A DNA stretch of 64,000 nucleotides from Bacteroides propionicigenes (GCF_018390535.1 NZ_JAHBBW010000001.1:248001-312000); one strand, 5' to 3'; counted from the stretch's first letter, positions 9,209 to 18,155 are shown. The notes: a model not told the origin generated them from the sequence alone. Numbers and translations: made by a program.

Positions 9209-9700
9209 ATGCGAAAATTTTTCTTAGGAGCTGCCCTTGTTGCAGCAAGTTTCGGAATGGCACAGTCTGCTGACGCTGCCACAGTGATGGATGTAGATGG
9301 TGTAAGTACCGTATTGGCAATCAGCGATTACGAAGGTACTTATAACGGTACAATGGATCAAATCAAAATGAGAGGAGAAGATTATGAGCCACGTGCTGCA
9401 TCTTATACTCTTGAAAATGGTATTTTGAGTTGCGATTTTCCGCAGATCGGAAGTATGCCGGGGAATATCACTATCGAGTTGGAAGTAGAAGTAGATGAAG
9501 AAACCGGTGAAATTACAGCTTTCAAAGGTGATAAAGCAGGAACTTTGACCATTTTAGGCATGGATTTAGTAACATTGAAGTTAGATTCTTTGACTGATGC
9601 CAAAGTTACAGGCAACACTATCGAGTTTACTCTGGCAGTATCCGGTAAGTTCTTAGGTGCAGATTTCCCTGCATCCGTACACTTTGTTGGAACAAAATAA
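9209..9700 (+). CDS. calycin-like beta-barrel domain protein
   Basis: A 163-aa exported protein with signal peptide ending QSADA. The mature part (about 140 aa) is a run of amphipathic beta strands such as YEGTYNGTMDQIKM, ITIELEVEVDEETGEITAF and NTIEFTLAVSGKFLGADFP. This pattern fits the calycin-like family of Bacteroidales. It starts 40 nt after the LRR lipoprotein and is followed by a terminator, so the two form a unit. Calycins commonly bind small hydrophobic ligands, but no binding residues can be named here. Confidence 0.75.
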   Translation: MRKFFLGAALVAASFGMAQSADAATVMDVDGVSTVLAISDYEGTYNGTMDQIKMRGEDYEPRAASYTLENGILSCDFPQIGSMPGNITIELEVEVDEETGEITAFKGDKAGTLTILGMDLVTLKLDSLTDAKVTGNTIEFTLAVSGKFLGADFPASVHFVGTK

Positions 9701-9748
9701 TTCGTCATTATTTTGTCAAGCAACGAAATTAAATTCAGAAAGAGTAAG

Positions 9749-9787
9749 GAGAAAGCTGTCAAACGGCTTTCTCTTAGCTCTTTTTTT
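9749..9787 (+). terminator. Rho-independent terminator
   Basis: Stem GAGAAAGC (9749-9756) / GCTTTCTC (9766-9773) followed by a run of seven T. It ends the LRR lipoprotein/calycin unit. Confidence 0.75.
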
Positions 9788-10112
9788 GTGTGTTACTAAG
9801 AAAAAATTATCACAATATATTCACCTCACCCAATGGGGAAGACACCATTATCCTGTCAGCAAGGCTGCTATGCCGCTAAAAACACTTCCGGTATGCAACC
9901 GACGGCGAGGAAACAAAATTATCCAAACCGCCTGAACCGCTTCTGAAGCCTACATGCGGTACACATCAAAGACAGACTTTGCCATCGGAAAAAGCCTGCC
10001 TTTAATCATGTAAAAACCATGACTTTACATACCCTTTGCGGAATACACGCAGGCAAGGGTAATGAACAGGAAACAATTATGGATTACAAAACAAGTAAAT
10101 TATATAAGCAAA
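9788..10112 (+). other. long untranslated leader of the haem-type operon
   Basis: About 325 nt with no credible gene. It contains GC-rich segments with local pairing potential and the sequences GCTATGCCGCTAAAAAC and AGCCTGCC. These recall parts of cobalamin riboswitches, but a full consensus is not met and no riboswitch is called. No clear TAnnTTTG box was found; TACCCTTTG near 10040 has one extra base. Confidence 0.3.
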
Positions 10113-10745
10113 ATGAAAAAGTTATACTTTTTATTCAGCCTTCTTATGGCAACAGTAATCGGATTAAGTTCGTGTGAAAGTGACGATTCACTTACCAATG
10201 AGCCACCTGCACAGGAATATATTGATAAGGCGAAGGAAATCCTTGTAGGAGACCTCGTGCTCTCAACCCGTGCTACAATGAGCGGTGTGGACAAGACGCT
10301 GTTGGAAAGCGGTTGCCCCACCAAATTCAACTTTTCTTGGCGGGAAGACGGCACGATGGTGCTCGACCTGAGCGACTTCACCGTGGGCGCCATGCCCTTC
10401 GCCATCACCTTCCGCTGTGCAACGAAGTTTATGCAACTCAACAGTTGGGAAAAGGATGAATACCCCGGCAGCGGTTGGGTGAAGTTCGTGGGAACGGACG
10501 GAAATGTCACCACGAGCGGCGATGACGCTGCGGACAACCAGGAAGGGAGCGGCGCCCGTGTAGATGGTTTCCTGAACGTGGACACCAAGCAAGTGGAGTT
10601 CATCGTGGACTACAACATGATGAACGTGCGCACCGAAACCTTCCTGCAAGAAATCGACAAGAGCCGTATCGACCGCTTTGAAGAAGAATTTGCCCAGTAC
10701 GAAAAAGACTTGGAAGAAGCCAAGAAAGAACAGGGCAAGGCTTGA
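10113..10745 (+). CDS. lipoprotein at head of the haem-type locus (possibly DUF4903)
   Basis: A 210-aa lipoprotein: the signal peptide ends IGLSSC and is followed by ESDDS, compatible with surface export. The body is beta-rich with a C-terminal charged helix (FEEEFAQYEKDLEEAKKE). From memory it resembles DUF4903 lipoproteins of Bacteroides, but this is not verified. The ATG at 10113 is chosen because the signal peptide begins there. It is separated from the TonB receptor gene by a terminator-like hairpin, which may reduce read-through. Confidence 0.65.
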   Translation: MKKLYFLFSLLMATVIGLSSCESDDSLTNEPPAQEYIDKAKEILVGDLVLSTRATMSGVDKTLLESGCPTKFNFSWREDGTMVLDLSDFTVGAMPFAITFRCATKFMQLNSWEKDEYPGSGWVKFVGTDGNVTTSGDDAADNQEGSGARVDGFLNVDTKQVEFIVDYNMMNVRTETFLQEIDKSRIDRFEEEFAQYEKDLEEAKKEQGKA

Positions 10746-10766
10746 CCTTTCGATTGCAGGAAAGAA

Positions 10767-10804
10767 GGAAAGACCGTAAGACACACGGCTTTCCCTCTTT
10801 TTTG
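10767..10804 (+). terminator. intra-locus terminator or attenuator
   Basis: Left arm GGAAAGACCGT (10767-10777) pairs with ACGGCTTTCC (10785-10794) with one bulged A, followed by CTCTTTTTTG. It lies between the first lipoprotein and the TonB receptor, so it may set their relative expression. Confidence 0.6.
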
Positions 10805-10834
10805 TGTAGAATAACATGTTTTGATGATAGACAG

Positions 10835-13192
10835 ATGAAAAGAATAACAGCCATCTTATTTTGTGTCTTACTGGCATGTATGAATGCCCAGGCACAACGT
10901 AAAGTAAAGCTCAAAGTTCTGGAGAAAGGGACGGAACAGCCGGTCATCGCGGCCACTGTGGTCTATGCCGATAACGAAGCGTTGCAAAACCTGCAGGGGA
11001 GCGTCACGAATGTGGACGGGCTGGCGGAACTGAAAATCCCCTCCAAGAAAACGTATTATTACAAAATATCCTATGTCGGTTTTGTTCCGGCAACAGGAAA
11101 GATAGAAGCGACCGAAACCGAGAAGACCGTCTATCTGGAAGAGGATCATTTGGGACTGAACGAGGTAGTCGTCACCGGTTCGCGTACAGCGCGACCCATC
11201 AAGATGTCGCCCGTTACGACGCAAGTCTTGGGCGGCAAGCAGTTGGTCGAAGCCGGATACAGCAACCTGCAACAGGCATTGCAGCAGGAAACTCCCGGTC
11301 TGAATATCCAGAAGGTGGGCTTCGGAAACGAAATCTCCATGCAGGGGCTCGACGCCCGCCACGTGCTGTTCCTGATGGACGGCGAGCGCATGACGGGCGA
11401 CATGGCCGGGAATCTCGACTACGAGCGTTTCAACCTGCACGCCATCGACCGTATCGAGATTGTAAAAGGAGCCAGCAGTACGCTGTACGGCTCGCGTGCC
11501 GCCGGTGCGGTAATCAACCTTATCACGAAGAAAACGACCAAACCGCTTTCCATCGACGCAGGTGTGCGCTACGGACAGATGAACGAGCGCAATTACAAGA
11601 ATCCGCAACCGAAGGATTTTTTGTATATGTTCGAGAAGAATGCCGACCGCCCCAACCTGCAAGGCTGGGTATCTGCCGGATTCAAGGCGGGGAAAGTAAC
11701 CTCGCAGACCGACGCATGGTACAGTTCCTCGGATGCGTTCTACATGTATCAGGCGGAGAATGACAAGAAGGTCTACACGCAGGAGGCCAATCCCTTCCTT
11801 CCGCACGACATCACCGTGGTCAACTCGTCCTCACGTCCGCCGATGGGCATCGAGGGCAAGGAGCATATCACGGTTTCCCAAAAACTGTATTACGACCCGA
11901 CCGATGACCTCTCGGTCTTGGTTTACGGGAGCACCTTCTTCATGAACACGTATGACCTGATACAGGACATGACTTTCAGCCAGGCGCGTGACTGGACGGC
12001 GGGAGCCAAGCTGACCTACCACGTGAAGGACTGGTTCAGCGTTACGGGTAGCCTTCATGCCGACTTTTACGACCGCTTCAAGCGGCACGAGCGCATCGAC
12101 ACGCGCAACAAGGACTACGAGAGTAGCATCTGGCAGCCGCGCCTGACCATCACGAGCAACTACTTCGACGGGCACAGCCTGATCTTCGGTGTGGAACATA
12201 CGTCGGACGAACTGACCTCCGACCGTTTCTCCGGCAATGCCAACCACGATCTGAAAACCCGCGCCTTGAAAGAAACGGAGTATTTCTTGCAGGACGAGTG
12301 GACCATCAACCCCAAGTGGATGGTATCTGCCGGACTGCGTACCAACTTCTCGAAGGCGTTCGGTTTCATGGGGATGCCCAAGATTGCCGCCAAGTATTCG
12401 CCCAACGAACGGTGGAGCATCCGCGCCAACTATTCGATGGGATACCGTTCTCCGAGTATCAAGGAACTCTTCTTCAACTGGGACCATTTGGGCATGTTCA
12501 TGATCCGCGGAAACGAGAACATGCAACCGGAAAAGAACAATTATTTCTCGCTGGGAGCCGAGTACAGCAACGACCGCCTGTTCCTGTCCGGTACGGCCTA
12601 CGGCAACTATTTCCGTGATAAAATCGAGGGCGTATGGCGCATCTACGACATGCAGTACAACTTCGAGTACACCAATTTGAGCAAGCAACGCCTTCTGGGG
12701 CTGGAAGCCTTGCTGCGCTGGCACGTGCTGGACTGCCTGACGCTGAACGGGACGTACAGCTTCGTGAACGTGAGCAAGAACGAGGGCATACAGGTGAACA
12801 CCACCTCTCCCCATGCCGCCACGGCCAGTCTGGACTACAAGTTCACGAAGAAGAACTACCGGTTGAACGCCGTGTTCAGCGCCTCGTACATGGGACGCAA
12901 GAAGTTCGACGTGCAGGACCGCGTGTTCGTGGAAGAGGACAACAAGAGCTATGACGCCTACTTCCGTTGCGACCTGCCGCAATACGTGCTGTGCAACCTG
13001 TCGGTGTCGCAGACCTTCTACAATAAGGTAAAACTGACGCTCGGTGTGGACAACATCTTCAACTACGTGCCGAAAACCCTCGGTTCGGGCATCACGATGT
13101 TCAACGTGCCCGCCACGCCGGGAACACGCGGATGGGTGCAGTTGGAATTTATGCTGGACGATGTGATTAACTCTTTAAGGAAAAAGAAATGA
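10835..13192 (+). CDS. TonB-dependent receptor, HmuR-like
   Basis: A 785-aa outer-membrane receptor. The signal peptide (MKRITAILFCVLLACMNAQA) is followed by a CarbopepD_reg-like domain (about residues 21-105), the segment LNEVVVTGSRTARPIKMSP, a plug domain with NEISMQGLDARHVLFLMDGE and IDRIEIVKGASSTLYGSRAA, and a beta-barrel. A loop reading NWDHLGMFMIRGNENMQPE resembles the conserved receptor region that in haem receptors contains His and an NPNL-type motif. The next gene overlaps by 4 nt and encodes an HmuY-like lipoprotein, so haem or a related iron compound is the likely substrate. The ATG at 10835 begins the signal peptide. Confidence 0.88.
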   Translation: MKRITAILFCVLLACMNAQAQRKVKLKVLEKGTEQPVIAATVVYADNEALQNLQGSVTNVDGLAELKIPSKKTYYYKISYVGFVPATGKIEATETEKTVYLEEDHLGLNEVVVTGSRTARPIKMSPVTTQVLGGKQLVEAGYSNLQQALQQETPGLNIQKVGFGNEISMQGLDARHVLFLMDGERMTGDMAGNLDYERFNLHAIDRIEIVKGASSTLYGSRAAGAVINLITKKTTKPLSIDAGVRYGQMNERNYKNPQPKDFLYMFEKNADRPNLQGWVSAGFKAGKVTSQTDAWYSSSDAFYMYQAENDKKVYTQEANPFLPHDITVVNSSSRPPMGIEGKEHITVSQKLYYDPTDDLSVLVYGSTFFMNTYDLIQDMTFSQARDWTAGAKLTYHVKDWFSVTGSLHADFYDRFKRHERIDTRNKDYESSIWQPRLTITSNYFDGHSLIFGVEHTSDELTSDRFSGNANHDLKTRALKETEYFLQDEWTINPKWMVSAGLRTNFSKAFGFMGMPKIAAKYSPNERWSIRANYSMGYRSPSIKELFFNWDHLGMFMIRGNENMQPEKNNYFSLGAEYSNDRLFLSGTAYGNYFRDKIEGVWRIYDMQYNFEYTNLSKQRLLGLEALLRWHVLDCLTLNGTYSFVNVSKNEGIQVNTTSPHAATASLDYKFTKKNYRLNAVFSASYMGRKKFDVQDRVFVEEDNKSYDAYFRCDLPQYVLCNLSVSQTFYNKVKLTLGVDNIFNYVPKTLGSGITMFNVPATPGTRGWVQLEFMLDDVINSLRKKK

Positions 13193-13920
13193 TTAAATAT
13201 ACGACAATGAAACGTATGGGATTATTCAAAACGGTAAGCCTCCTGCTGGGCTGTCTCACGATGTTCTCCTGCGTGGACTATGACGACATACAGCCCTTTA
13301 CGGGCAAGACGCTGCCCCGCAAGTCGGGCTATTCCACAGGGGTGACGAACGACTGGATATACTTCAACCTCCGCACGGGAGAGTCATTCAACACTTACAC
13401 CGTGAACAAGGACATCAAGGAAGGCGAACAAATCAACCGCACGGACTGGGATCTGGCTTTCTGCGGCTATACCATGCGTACCAATTCGGGTACGAGCGGC
13501 ATCGGTCAGGGCGGTGCCGCCGACTTGGGCTATGGCGGTTACGATGACTGGACGAGCGTTTCACAACTGCCTTCCGACTTGGAATGGGTCGTTGACACGG
13601 ACGACGTGCGCGTCACCATGTCGCAGAACGACTGGAACCATTACCTTGTGGAAAACAATCTGGACTTCGATGCCAACCCGTGGTTCGACCCCAACAACGG
13701 TCCTGCCACGACCGAGACCAATGCCAACCCGCTGCTGTCGCAGGCCATGAGCTTCTCCGGGCCTCCCCCCACATACACCCCTTCGTTCCACACGTATGTG
13801 GTGCGTACCGCCGACGGAGAGAGGTACTTCAAGATACAGATTATCAGTTGGTACGATGCCAACGTGGAAATCGGTGATGAAGGCGGGAGAATCAGTTACT
13901 ATTGCGACGAATTGAAATGA
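13189..13920 (+). CDS. HmuY-like haem-binding lipoprotein
   Basis: A 243-aa lipoprotein; the signal peptide ends TMFSC followed by VDYDD. It contains the HmuY-family signatures WDLAFCGYTMRTNSGTSG, GGAADLGYGGYDDW and, near the C-terminus, TADGERYFKIQIISWYDAN with a Gly-rich tail. HmuY proteins capture haem outside the cell and pass it to a TonB receptor, here the gene upstream. The start overlaps the receptor stop as ATGA (13189-13192), indicating translational coupling; a second ATG at 13207 is an alternative. The haem-ligating residues were not identified, so the exact ligand is inferred from family and context. Confidence 0.85.
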   Translation: MIKYTTMKRMGLFKTVSLLLGCLTMFSCVDYDDIQPFTGKTLPRKSGYSTGVTNDWIYFNLRTGESFNTYTVNKDIKEGEQINRTDWDLAFCGYTMRTNSGTSGIGQGGAADLGYGGYDDWTSVSQLPSDLEWVVDTDDVRVTMSQNDWNHYLVENNLDFDANPWFDPNNGPATTETNANPLLSQAMSFSGPPPTYTPSFHTYVVRTADGERYFKIQIISWYDANVEIGDEGGRISYYCDELK

Positions 13921-14183
13921 CGGAAAGTATGATGGGACAATTCGTGCGCTTTATGCGCTTCTGCAACCGGCGGTGGGTGAAATGGCCGACAGTTATCGTC
14001 TTCCTGACGGCGATAACGGTCGCCCACTTCGTCATGGCAGACAAGTACGGGGACAGCCCCAATGCTCCCACTTGGGAGTTTACAATTACGCTGCACGCCG
14101 CCATGCTGGTTGCTGCGGCAATTATTATAGTATTCTACAAGAAACGTATCAAACGTAAATTAATGGAATATGGAAAAGACTAA
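13917..14183 (+). CDS. small two-helix membrane protein (88 aa)
   Basis: The start overlaps the HmuY-like stop as ATGA. Two hydrophobic helices (WPTVIVFLTAITVAHFVMA and a second near residues 56-75) flank a short polar loop with KYGDSPNAPTWEF. The C-terminus is strongly basic (KKRIKRK) and probably cytoplasmic. It overlaps the next gene by 14 nt, so it is part of the same operon. No family was recognised; a role in the inner-membrane part of the haem-type system is inferred from context. Confidence 0.7.
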   Translation: MTESMMGQFVRFMRFCNRRWVKWPTVIVFLTAITVAHFVMADKYGDSPNAPTWEFTITLHAAMLVAAAIIIVFYKKRIKRKLMEYGKD

Positions 14184-15099
14184 CGTAACGACCACTGAAA
14201 CAACAAATGTAACACCTCCTGCCGCCAAACGGCGCTATTGGTGGAAAGCCATCGCTTCTTTCCTCATGGTATTGTTTACCATGCCTTTGGGGCACGGGCT
14301 GATGATTATCATGGAGCATCTGATGAGCGAGACCGTTCTGCACTATTCGGCCTTTGTCATGGGCGCGGTAGGTATGGCGATGGTGATTGTCGGCGTATTC
14401 GCCAAAGGAGATACGCGCCAAACACTCTGGGGATTCTTCGGCGGTCTGCTCTTCTGGACAGGCTGGGTGGAATTTCTCTTCATGTATTTTGCCAACCGTT
14501 TCGGCACGCAGCCGGAACTCGACCCTGTGACGGGTGAAATCGTAACCCGTCCCGAATATCTCATACTGCCCGCCTCGTTCGGTTTTTGGATGATGATTAT
14601 GGTAATGTACCTGTTCAGTACAAAGAACGGATGCAACTTCATCAACTGGTGGCAACGGTTGCTCTTCCGTGGTAAGAAGAACGACATCGCCGCCCGCCCC
14701 ATGACGCGCCACACGAGTATCGTCACATTCATGGAACTGATGATGTTGCTGTGGACTTCCTACCTGTTGCTGATGTTCTGCTACGATGATGTATTCCTGG
14801 GCGAGAATCATCCGGTGACACTGTTGGTGGGGGTCGGATGCTTTATCGGCTCGTTCTTTATCTTCGCCAAACAGTTGCGCCTTTCTGCGTGGGGGGCCAA
14901 CATCCGTATGGCAATCGCTACCGTTATCGTGTTCTGGACACCGATTGAGATCCTTGGCCGTATGGATTTGTTGAGCGAGATATGGGTAGACCCTATGGGG
15001 CATAAGACGGAAATGATTATCATACTGGCAGCGTTCCTTGTACTGGCTGTTTACCTGTGGTATATGGGTGCGAAGAAAAAGAATGCCGTTTCCCAATAA
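14170..15099 (+). CDS. polytopic membrane protein, paralogue 1 of a tandem pair
   Basis: A 309-aa protein with about seven or eight hydrophobic helices. It is clearly related to the following gene. Both contain FANRFGTQ or YANRFGTQ, DPVTGEIV, RPEYLILP, a WWQRL loop, RPMTRHTSIV, MFCYD and HHPVTLLVG-like segments in the same order. The conserved His and Trp residues at membrane edges could ligate haem or quinone, but this is speculation. It lies between the HmuY/TonB genes and a PepSY protein, suggesting an inner-membrane step in iron or haem handling. No known family was recognised. Confidence 0.72.
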   Translation: MEKTNVTTTETTNVTPPAAKRRYWWKAIASFLMVLFTMPLGHGLMIIMEHLMSETVLHYSAFVMGAVGMAMVIVGVFAKGDTRQTLWGFFGGLLFWTGWVEFLFMYFANRFGTQPELDPVTGEIVTRPEYLILPASFGFWMMIMVMYLFSTKNGCNFINWWQRLLFRGKKNDIAARPMTRHTSIVTFMELMMLLWTSYLLLMFCYDDVFLGENHPVTLLVGVGCFIGSFFIFAKQLRLSAWGANIRMAIATVIVFWTPIEILGRMDLLSEIWVDPMGHKTEMIIILAAFLVLAVYLWYMGAKKKNAVSQ

Positions 15100-15111
15100 A
15101 GAAAACCGGAT

Positions 15112-16005
15112 ATGGCAGCAACAAAAGAGAGAAAAAGGCACTGGCTTAAAGCGTTTGTCTCCATCGCTGTGACATTGGTTGCCATGCCGCTGACACACAT
15201 CCTGGCACGTGCGCTGAAAGACGGTACGGCGGGGGTGGAACAGTTCTATGCCGGTATGGGAATGGGGCTGTTCGGTTTGCTGATGGTCATTATCGGTGTA
15301 TTCATAAAAGGCGACGTCAAACAAACGCTGTTGGGTTTGTTCGGCGGTATGTTTTACTGGATGGGCGCCATCGACTTCCTGTTTATGTACTATGCCAACC
15401 GTTTCGGCACGCAGGCGCAGCTCGACCCGGTAACGGGCGAGATTGTCAGCCGGCCGGAATACCTGATACTTCCGTCCACATTCGGGTTCTGGGCCATGAC
15501 GATGATGCTGTACCTGTTCTGCACTGCCAACGGCTGCAATTTCCTGAACTGGTGGCAGCGCTTGTTCTTCGGCAAGCACAAGAAGGAAATCGCCGCACGC
15601 CCCATGACACGCCATACCAGCATTGTCGCTTTTATGGAAGTCATTACCATGCTGTGGACGTGCTACTTGGTGCTGATGTTCTGCTACGATGAGCGTTTTT
15701 TTGGTGACCATCATCCGGTGACATTGCTTGTCGGGATGCTGGGCTTCATCGGTTCGCTGTTCATGTTCGCCAAGCTGTTGCGTTATGCTTCGTGGGGCAT
15801 GAGCCTGCGTTTCGGTTTCGCCACCGTAATTATCTTCTGGATCGCGGTAGAGGTCTTCGACCGGATTCACCTGCTGAACGGGCTATGGGCAAATCCACAA
15901 GGACATGTGCAGGAAATCGCGTTGATTCTGGTTTCGTTTGCAGTAACCGGGCTTTATCTCGCTTGTGACAGACGAAAGAAAACTGCGGATGTAAAACGAC
16001 AATAA
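15112..16005 (+). CDS. polytopic membrane protein, paralogue 2 of a tandem pair
   Basis: A 297-aa paralogue of the preceding protein, beginning 12 nt after its stop. It keeps the same motif order (FLFMYYANRFGTQ, DPVTGEIVSRPEYLILP, NFLNWWQRLFFG, ARPMTRHTSIV, VLMFCYDERFFG) and helix count, with divergence concentrated at the termini. The pair presumably arose by tandem duplication and may form a heterodimer. It sits 10 nt before the PepSY gene, so the whole run from 10.8 to 17.5 kb is probably one transcript. Confidence 0.72.
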   Translation: MAATKERKRHWLKAFVSIAVTLVAMPLTHILARALKDGTAGVEQFYAGMGMGLFGLLMVIIGVFIKGDVKQTLLGLFGGMFYWMGAIDFLFMYYANRFGTQAQLDPVTGEIVSRPEYLILPSTFGFWAMTMMLYLFCTANGCNFLNWWQRLFFGKHKKEIAARPMTRHTSIVAFMEVITMLWTCYLVLMFCYDERFFGDHHPVTLLVGMLGFIGSLFMFAKLLRYASWGMSLRFGFATVIIFWIAVEVFDRIHLLNGLWANPQGHVQEIALILVSFAVTGLYLACDRRKKTADVKRQ

Positions 16006-16015
16006 AAGATAAATC

Positions 16016-17494
16016 ATGAAACGGATAACTTGGAGGAAACATCATAAATGGTTCGGGTTGCTGTTCTGCTTCTTCATGCTCATGTTCTGTTGGAGCGGTA
16101 TTGTGCTGAATCATCGTGAAGCGGTGGCCGACATCAACGTCAGCCGGAAGTGGCTGCCTGCGGGTTATCGTTTCGAAGCATGGAACGGCGGGCTGCTGAG
16201 GGGAACGCTGCGCTATACGGACAAGGATTCCGTGGCTCATATACTGGCCTATGGTGCAGCCGGGGTATGGCGCACGGACACTGCCGCCTCGGCTTTTGCG
16301 GACTTCAACGAAGGACTTTCCCAAGGGGCGGACTACCGTAGCATGAAAGGCATAGTGCAAACACCCGACGGTACGCTGTATGCCGCCGGCCAGTTCGGCC
16401 TGTACCGCCACGACGGAACGGCTTGGATAGAAATCCCCCTGCCTTTGGACGAGGGAGAACGTCTTTCGGACATCACCGTCCGGGGCGACACGCTGGTAGT
16501 TGCCGGACGTTCGTACCTCTATCTCTCCACGTCTTCTCACGCCGGATTTCGGAAAATACAGGTGAAAGTTCCCGACGGTTACGAGCCGAAGGTGACGCTT
16601 TTCCGCACGGTGTGGATGTTGCATAGCGGGGAGTTGTTCGGCACGGCAGGCAAGCTGGTTGTGGATGCGGTGGCTGTTGTGCTGGTTCTCCTGTGCCTCA
16701 CGGGGCTTGCCTACTGGCTGCTGCCCAAGGACATGCGCCGCCGCCACCGCCACGGGCGGCACACGGAAGGCGAAGCCCGATGGACACGCCTCTCCCTGCT
16801 GTGGCACGACAAGCTGGGACGCACCACTATCATACTGACCCTCTTGGTGGCCGTTACGGGCTGGTGTCTCCGTCCACCCGTCATGATACCGTTGGCTCTG
16901 ACTAAGACACCCGCTCTGCCCGGCACTTCCTTAGACAGCCCTAATCCTTGGCACGACAAGCTGCGCATGGTGCGCTATGACGATATGTGCGGTGACTGGC
17001 TGCTCTCCACTTCCGAAGGTTTTTATTCGCTGGCTTCACCGGATGCCGTTCCCGTGAAGGTGGAGGAAGCTCCCCCGGTCAGTGTCATGGGGCTGAATGT
17101 CTGGCAAAAGGATAAGCAGGGGAACTGGCTGGCCGGTTCGTTCAGCGGCCTGTTCGTTTGGGACAGACAGCAGGGCTGGGTAACGGACTACTTCACGGGA
17201 GAAGAAGCCGAAGATACAGCCGGTCCTCCTTTCGGCAAGTTTGCCGTTTCGGGTTACAGTGCGGATTTCAAGGGAAAGGAATGCGTGGTGGAATATTACG
17301 AGGGAACGGATGCACTTGTCCAGCCCGGCGAACTCTCCACACAACCCATGTCGCTTTGGAACTTCGCTTTGGAAGTACACAGCGGACGGGTGTTCATAGG
17401 CAGCGTGGCTACTTACGTGTTTGTCTTCCTCGTGGGAGGAGGATGCGTATGGTGTCTGTGGACAGGATATAGGGTGAGAAAAGGAAACAAGTAA
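16016..17494 (+). CDS. PepSY-associated transmembrane protein
   Basis: A 492-aa inner-membrane protein. It opens with the signature of PepSY_TM proteins, WRKHHKWFGLLFCFFMLMF followed by WSGIVLNHR. There is a large periplasmic part, a central helix (AVVLVLLCLTGLAYWLL), a His-containing loop, a second conserved WHDKLGR segment before another helix, and a final C-terminal helix. PepSY_TM proteins occur beside siderophore and haem receptors in Bacteroidetes and are proposed iron reductases; that role is inferred here. It is the last gene of the haem-type operon. Confidence 0.8.
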   Translation: MKRITWRKHHKWFGLLFCFFMLMFCWSGIVLNHREAVADINVSRKWLPAGYRFEAWNGGLLRGTLRYTDKDSVAHILAYGAAGVWRTDTAASAFADFNEGLSQGADYRSMKGIVQTPDGTLYAAGQFGLYRHDGTAWIEIPLPLDEGERLSDITVRGDTLVVAGRSYLYLSTSSHAGFRKIQVKVPDGYEPKVTLFRTVWMLHSGELFGTAGKLVVDAVAVVLVLLCLTGLAYWLLPKDMRRRHRHGRHTEGEARWTRLSLLWHDKLGRTTIILTLLVAVTGWCLRPPVMIPLALTKTPALPGTSLDSPNPWHDKLRMVRYDDMCGDWLLSTSEGFYSLASPDAVPVKVEEAPPVSVMGLNVWQKDKQGNWLAGSFSGLFVWDRQQGWVTDYFTGEEAEDTAGPPFGKFAVSGYSADFKGKECVVEYYEGTDALVQPGELSTQPMSLWNFALEVHSGRVFIGSVATYVFVFLVGGGCVWCLWTGYRVRKGNK

Positions 17495-17714
17495 TAAAAC
17501 TTGTTTTTAAGAAAGTCTCTTGGAGATTGAGCACACCCGATTCTACACAAAATGCGATGGCATACGGCAGAACGCCCTGTTTATTTTCATGCAGGACCGG
17601 AGAGATAAAACGGCATTTGAAAGAAACGGATTGCCAGTTGAAAATTTGGGAGGCTTTGTTCAAGATTCCATTGGTTGGAATGACCGCATACGGAGACATC
17701 GCCTCTTTGCGCAT

Positions 17715-17759
17715 AAAAAGTGAGGTTGTGCCGGTTTGAAGTGAACAACCTCACTTTTT
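17715..17759. terminator. bidirectional terminator
   Basis: A perfect 15-bp inverted repeat (17715-17729 and 17745-17759) has an A-run at one end and a T-run at the other, so it can act on both strands. It lies between the PepSY gene and the convergent Cys-rich gene. The 220 nt between 17495 and 17714 hold no gene I can support. Confidence 0.8.
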
Positions 17760-17780
17760 ATAATTTGGGGCAGCGATTGT

Positions 17781-18065
17781 TTAACATCCTCCGCAACATC
17801 CGCCTCTTCTGTGTTTCTTGTGATGACGATGATAATCGCAGCAACGACCTTCATGATCACAATCTACGCAACTTCTGCATTCTTCATTCTTGCGACAACC
17901 TCTGCATTCCGAGCAGTCCGTATCGCATTTACACTTGCGGCAGGTACAGTCCTCGCAACAACATTCTATTTTCACTGTTTCCTTTTCTTTTTTGTCCTTT
18001 TGTGCAAACAGGGTCACACAGCAGGCTGAAAAAACGAGGACACAAGTCAATACGATTTTCTTCAT
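17781..18065 (-). CDS. cysteine/histidine-rich exported protein (94 aa)
   Basis: The signal peptide (MKKIVLTCVLVFSACCVTLFA) is followed by a mature chain of about 73 residues with 18 cysteines and 5 histidines. These are arranged as clustered CC, CxC and CxxC motifs (ECCCEDCTCRKCKC, DCSECRGCRK) and a YHRHHKKH segment before a CCGGC end. Such density suggests metal binding or a disulfide-knotted structure in the periplasm or outside the cell. It is preceded by a TATTTTTG promoter box and followed by a strong terminator, so it is a single-gene unit. I do not recognise a named family. Confidence 0.75.
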   Translation of the reverse strand: MKKIVLTCVLVFSACCVTLFAQKDKKEKETVKIECCCEDCTCRKCKCDTDCSECRGCRKNEECRSCVDCDHEGRCCDYHRHHKKHRRGGCCGGC

Positions 18066-18147
18066 AAATTATAATGTTTTAATGTAATGACTAAAAATAC
18101 TTGTCCCTATTATTCTTGGTTTTTCGGGAAAATTAAAATTACGTTTC

Positions 18148-18155
18148 CAAAAATA
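18148..18155 (-). promoter_or_regulatory. -7 promoter box for the Cys-rich gene
   Basis: Reads TATTTTTG on the minus strand (TAnnTTTG), about 83 nt before the start codon at 18065. Confidence 0.5.

Noticed and set aside
9835..9990. Possible cobalamin riboswitch
   Set aside because: Only fragments resemble the consensus; the core block order is not met and downstream genes look haem/iron-related.
14149..15870. 573-codon minus-strand frame rich in His, Gln and Arg
   Set aside because: Antisense of the two paralogous membrane protein genes; composition is typical of a shadow frame.
17527..17739. 70-codon plus-strand frame after the PepSY gene
   Set aside because: It runs into the terminator hairpin, has no start context, and no recognisable protein character beyond a vague similarity to short Bacteroides hypotheticals.
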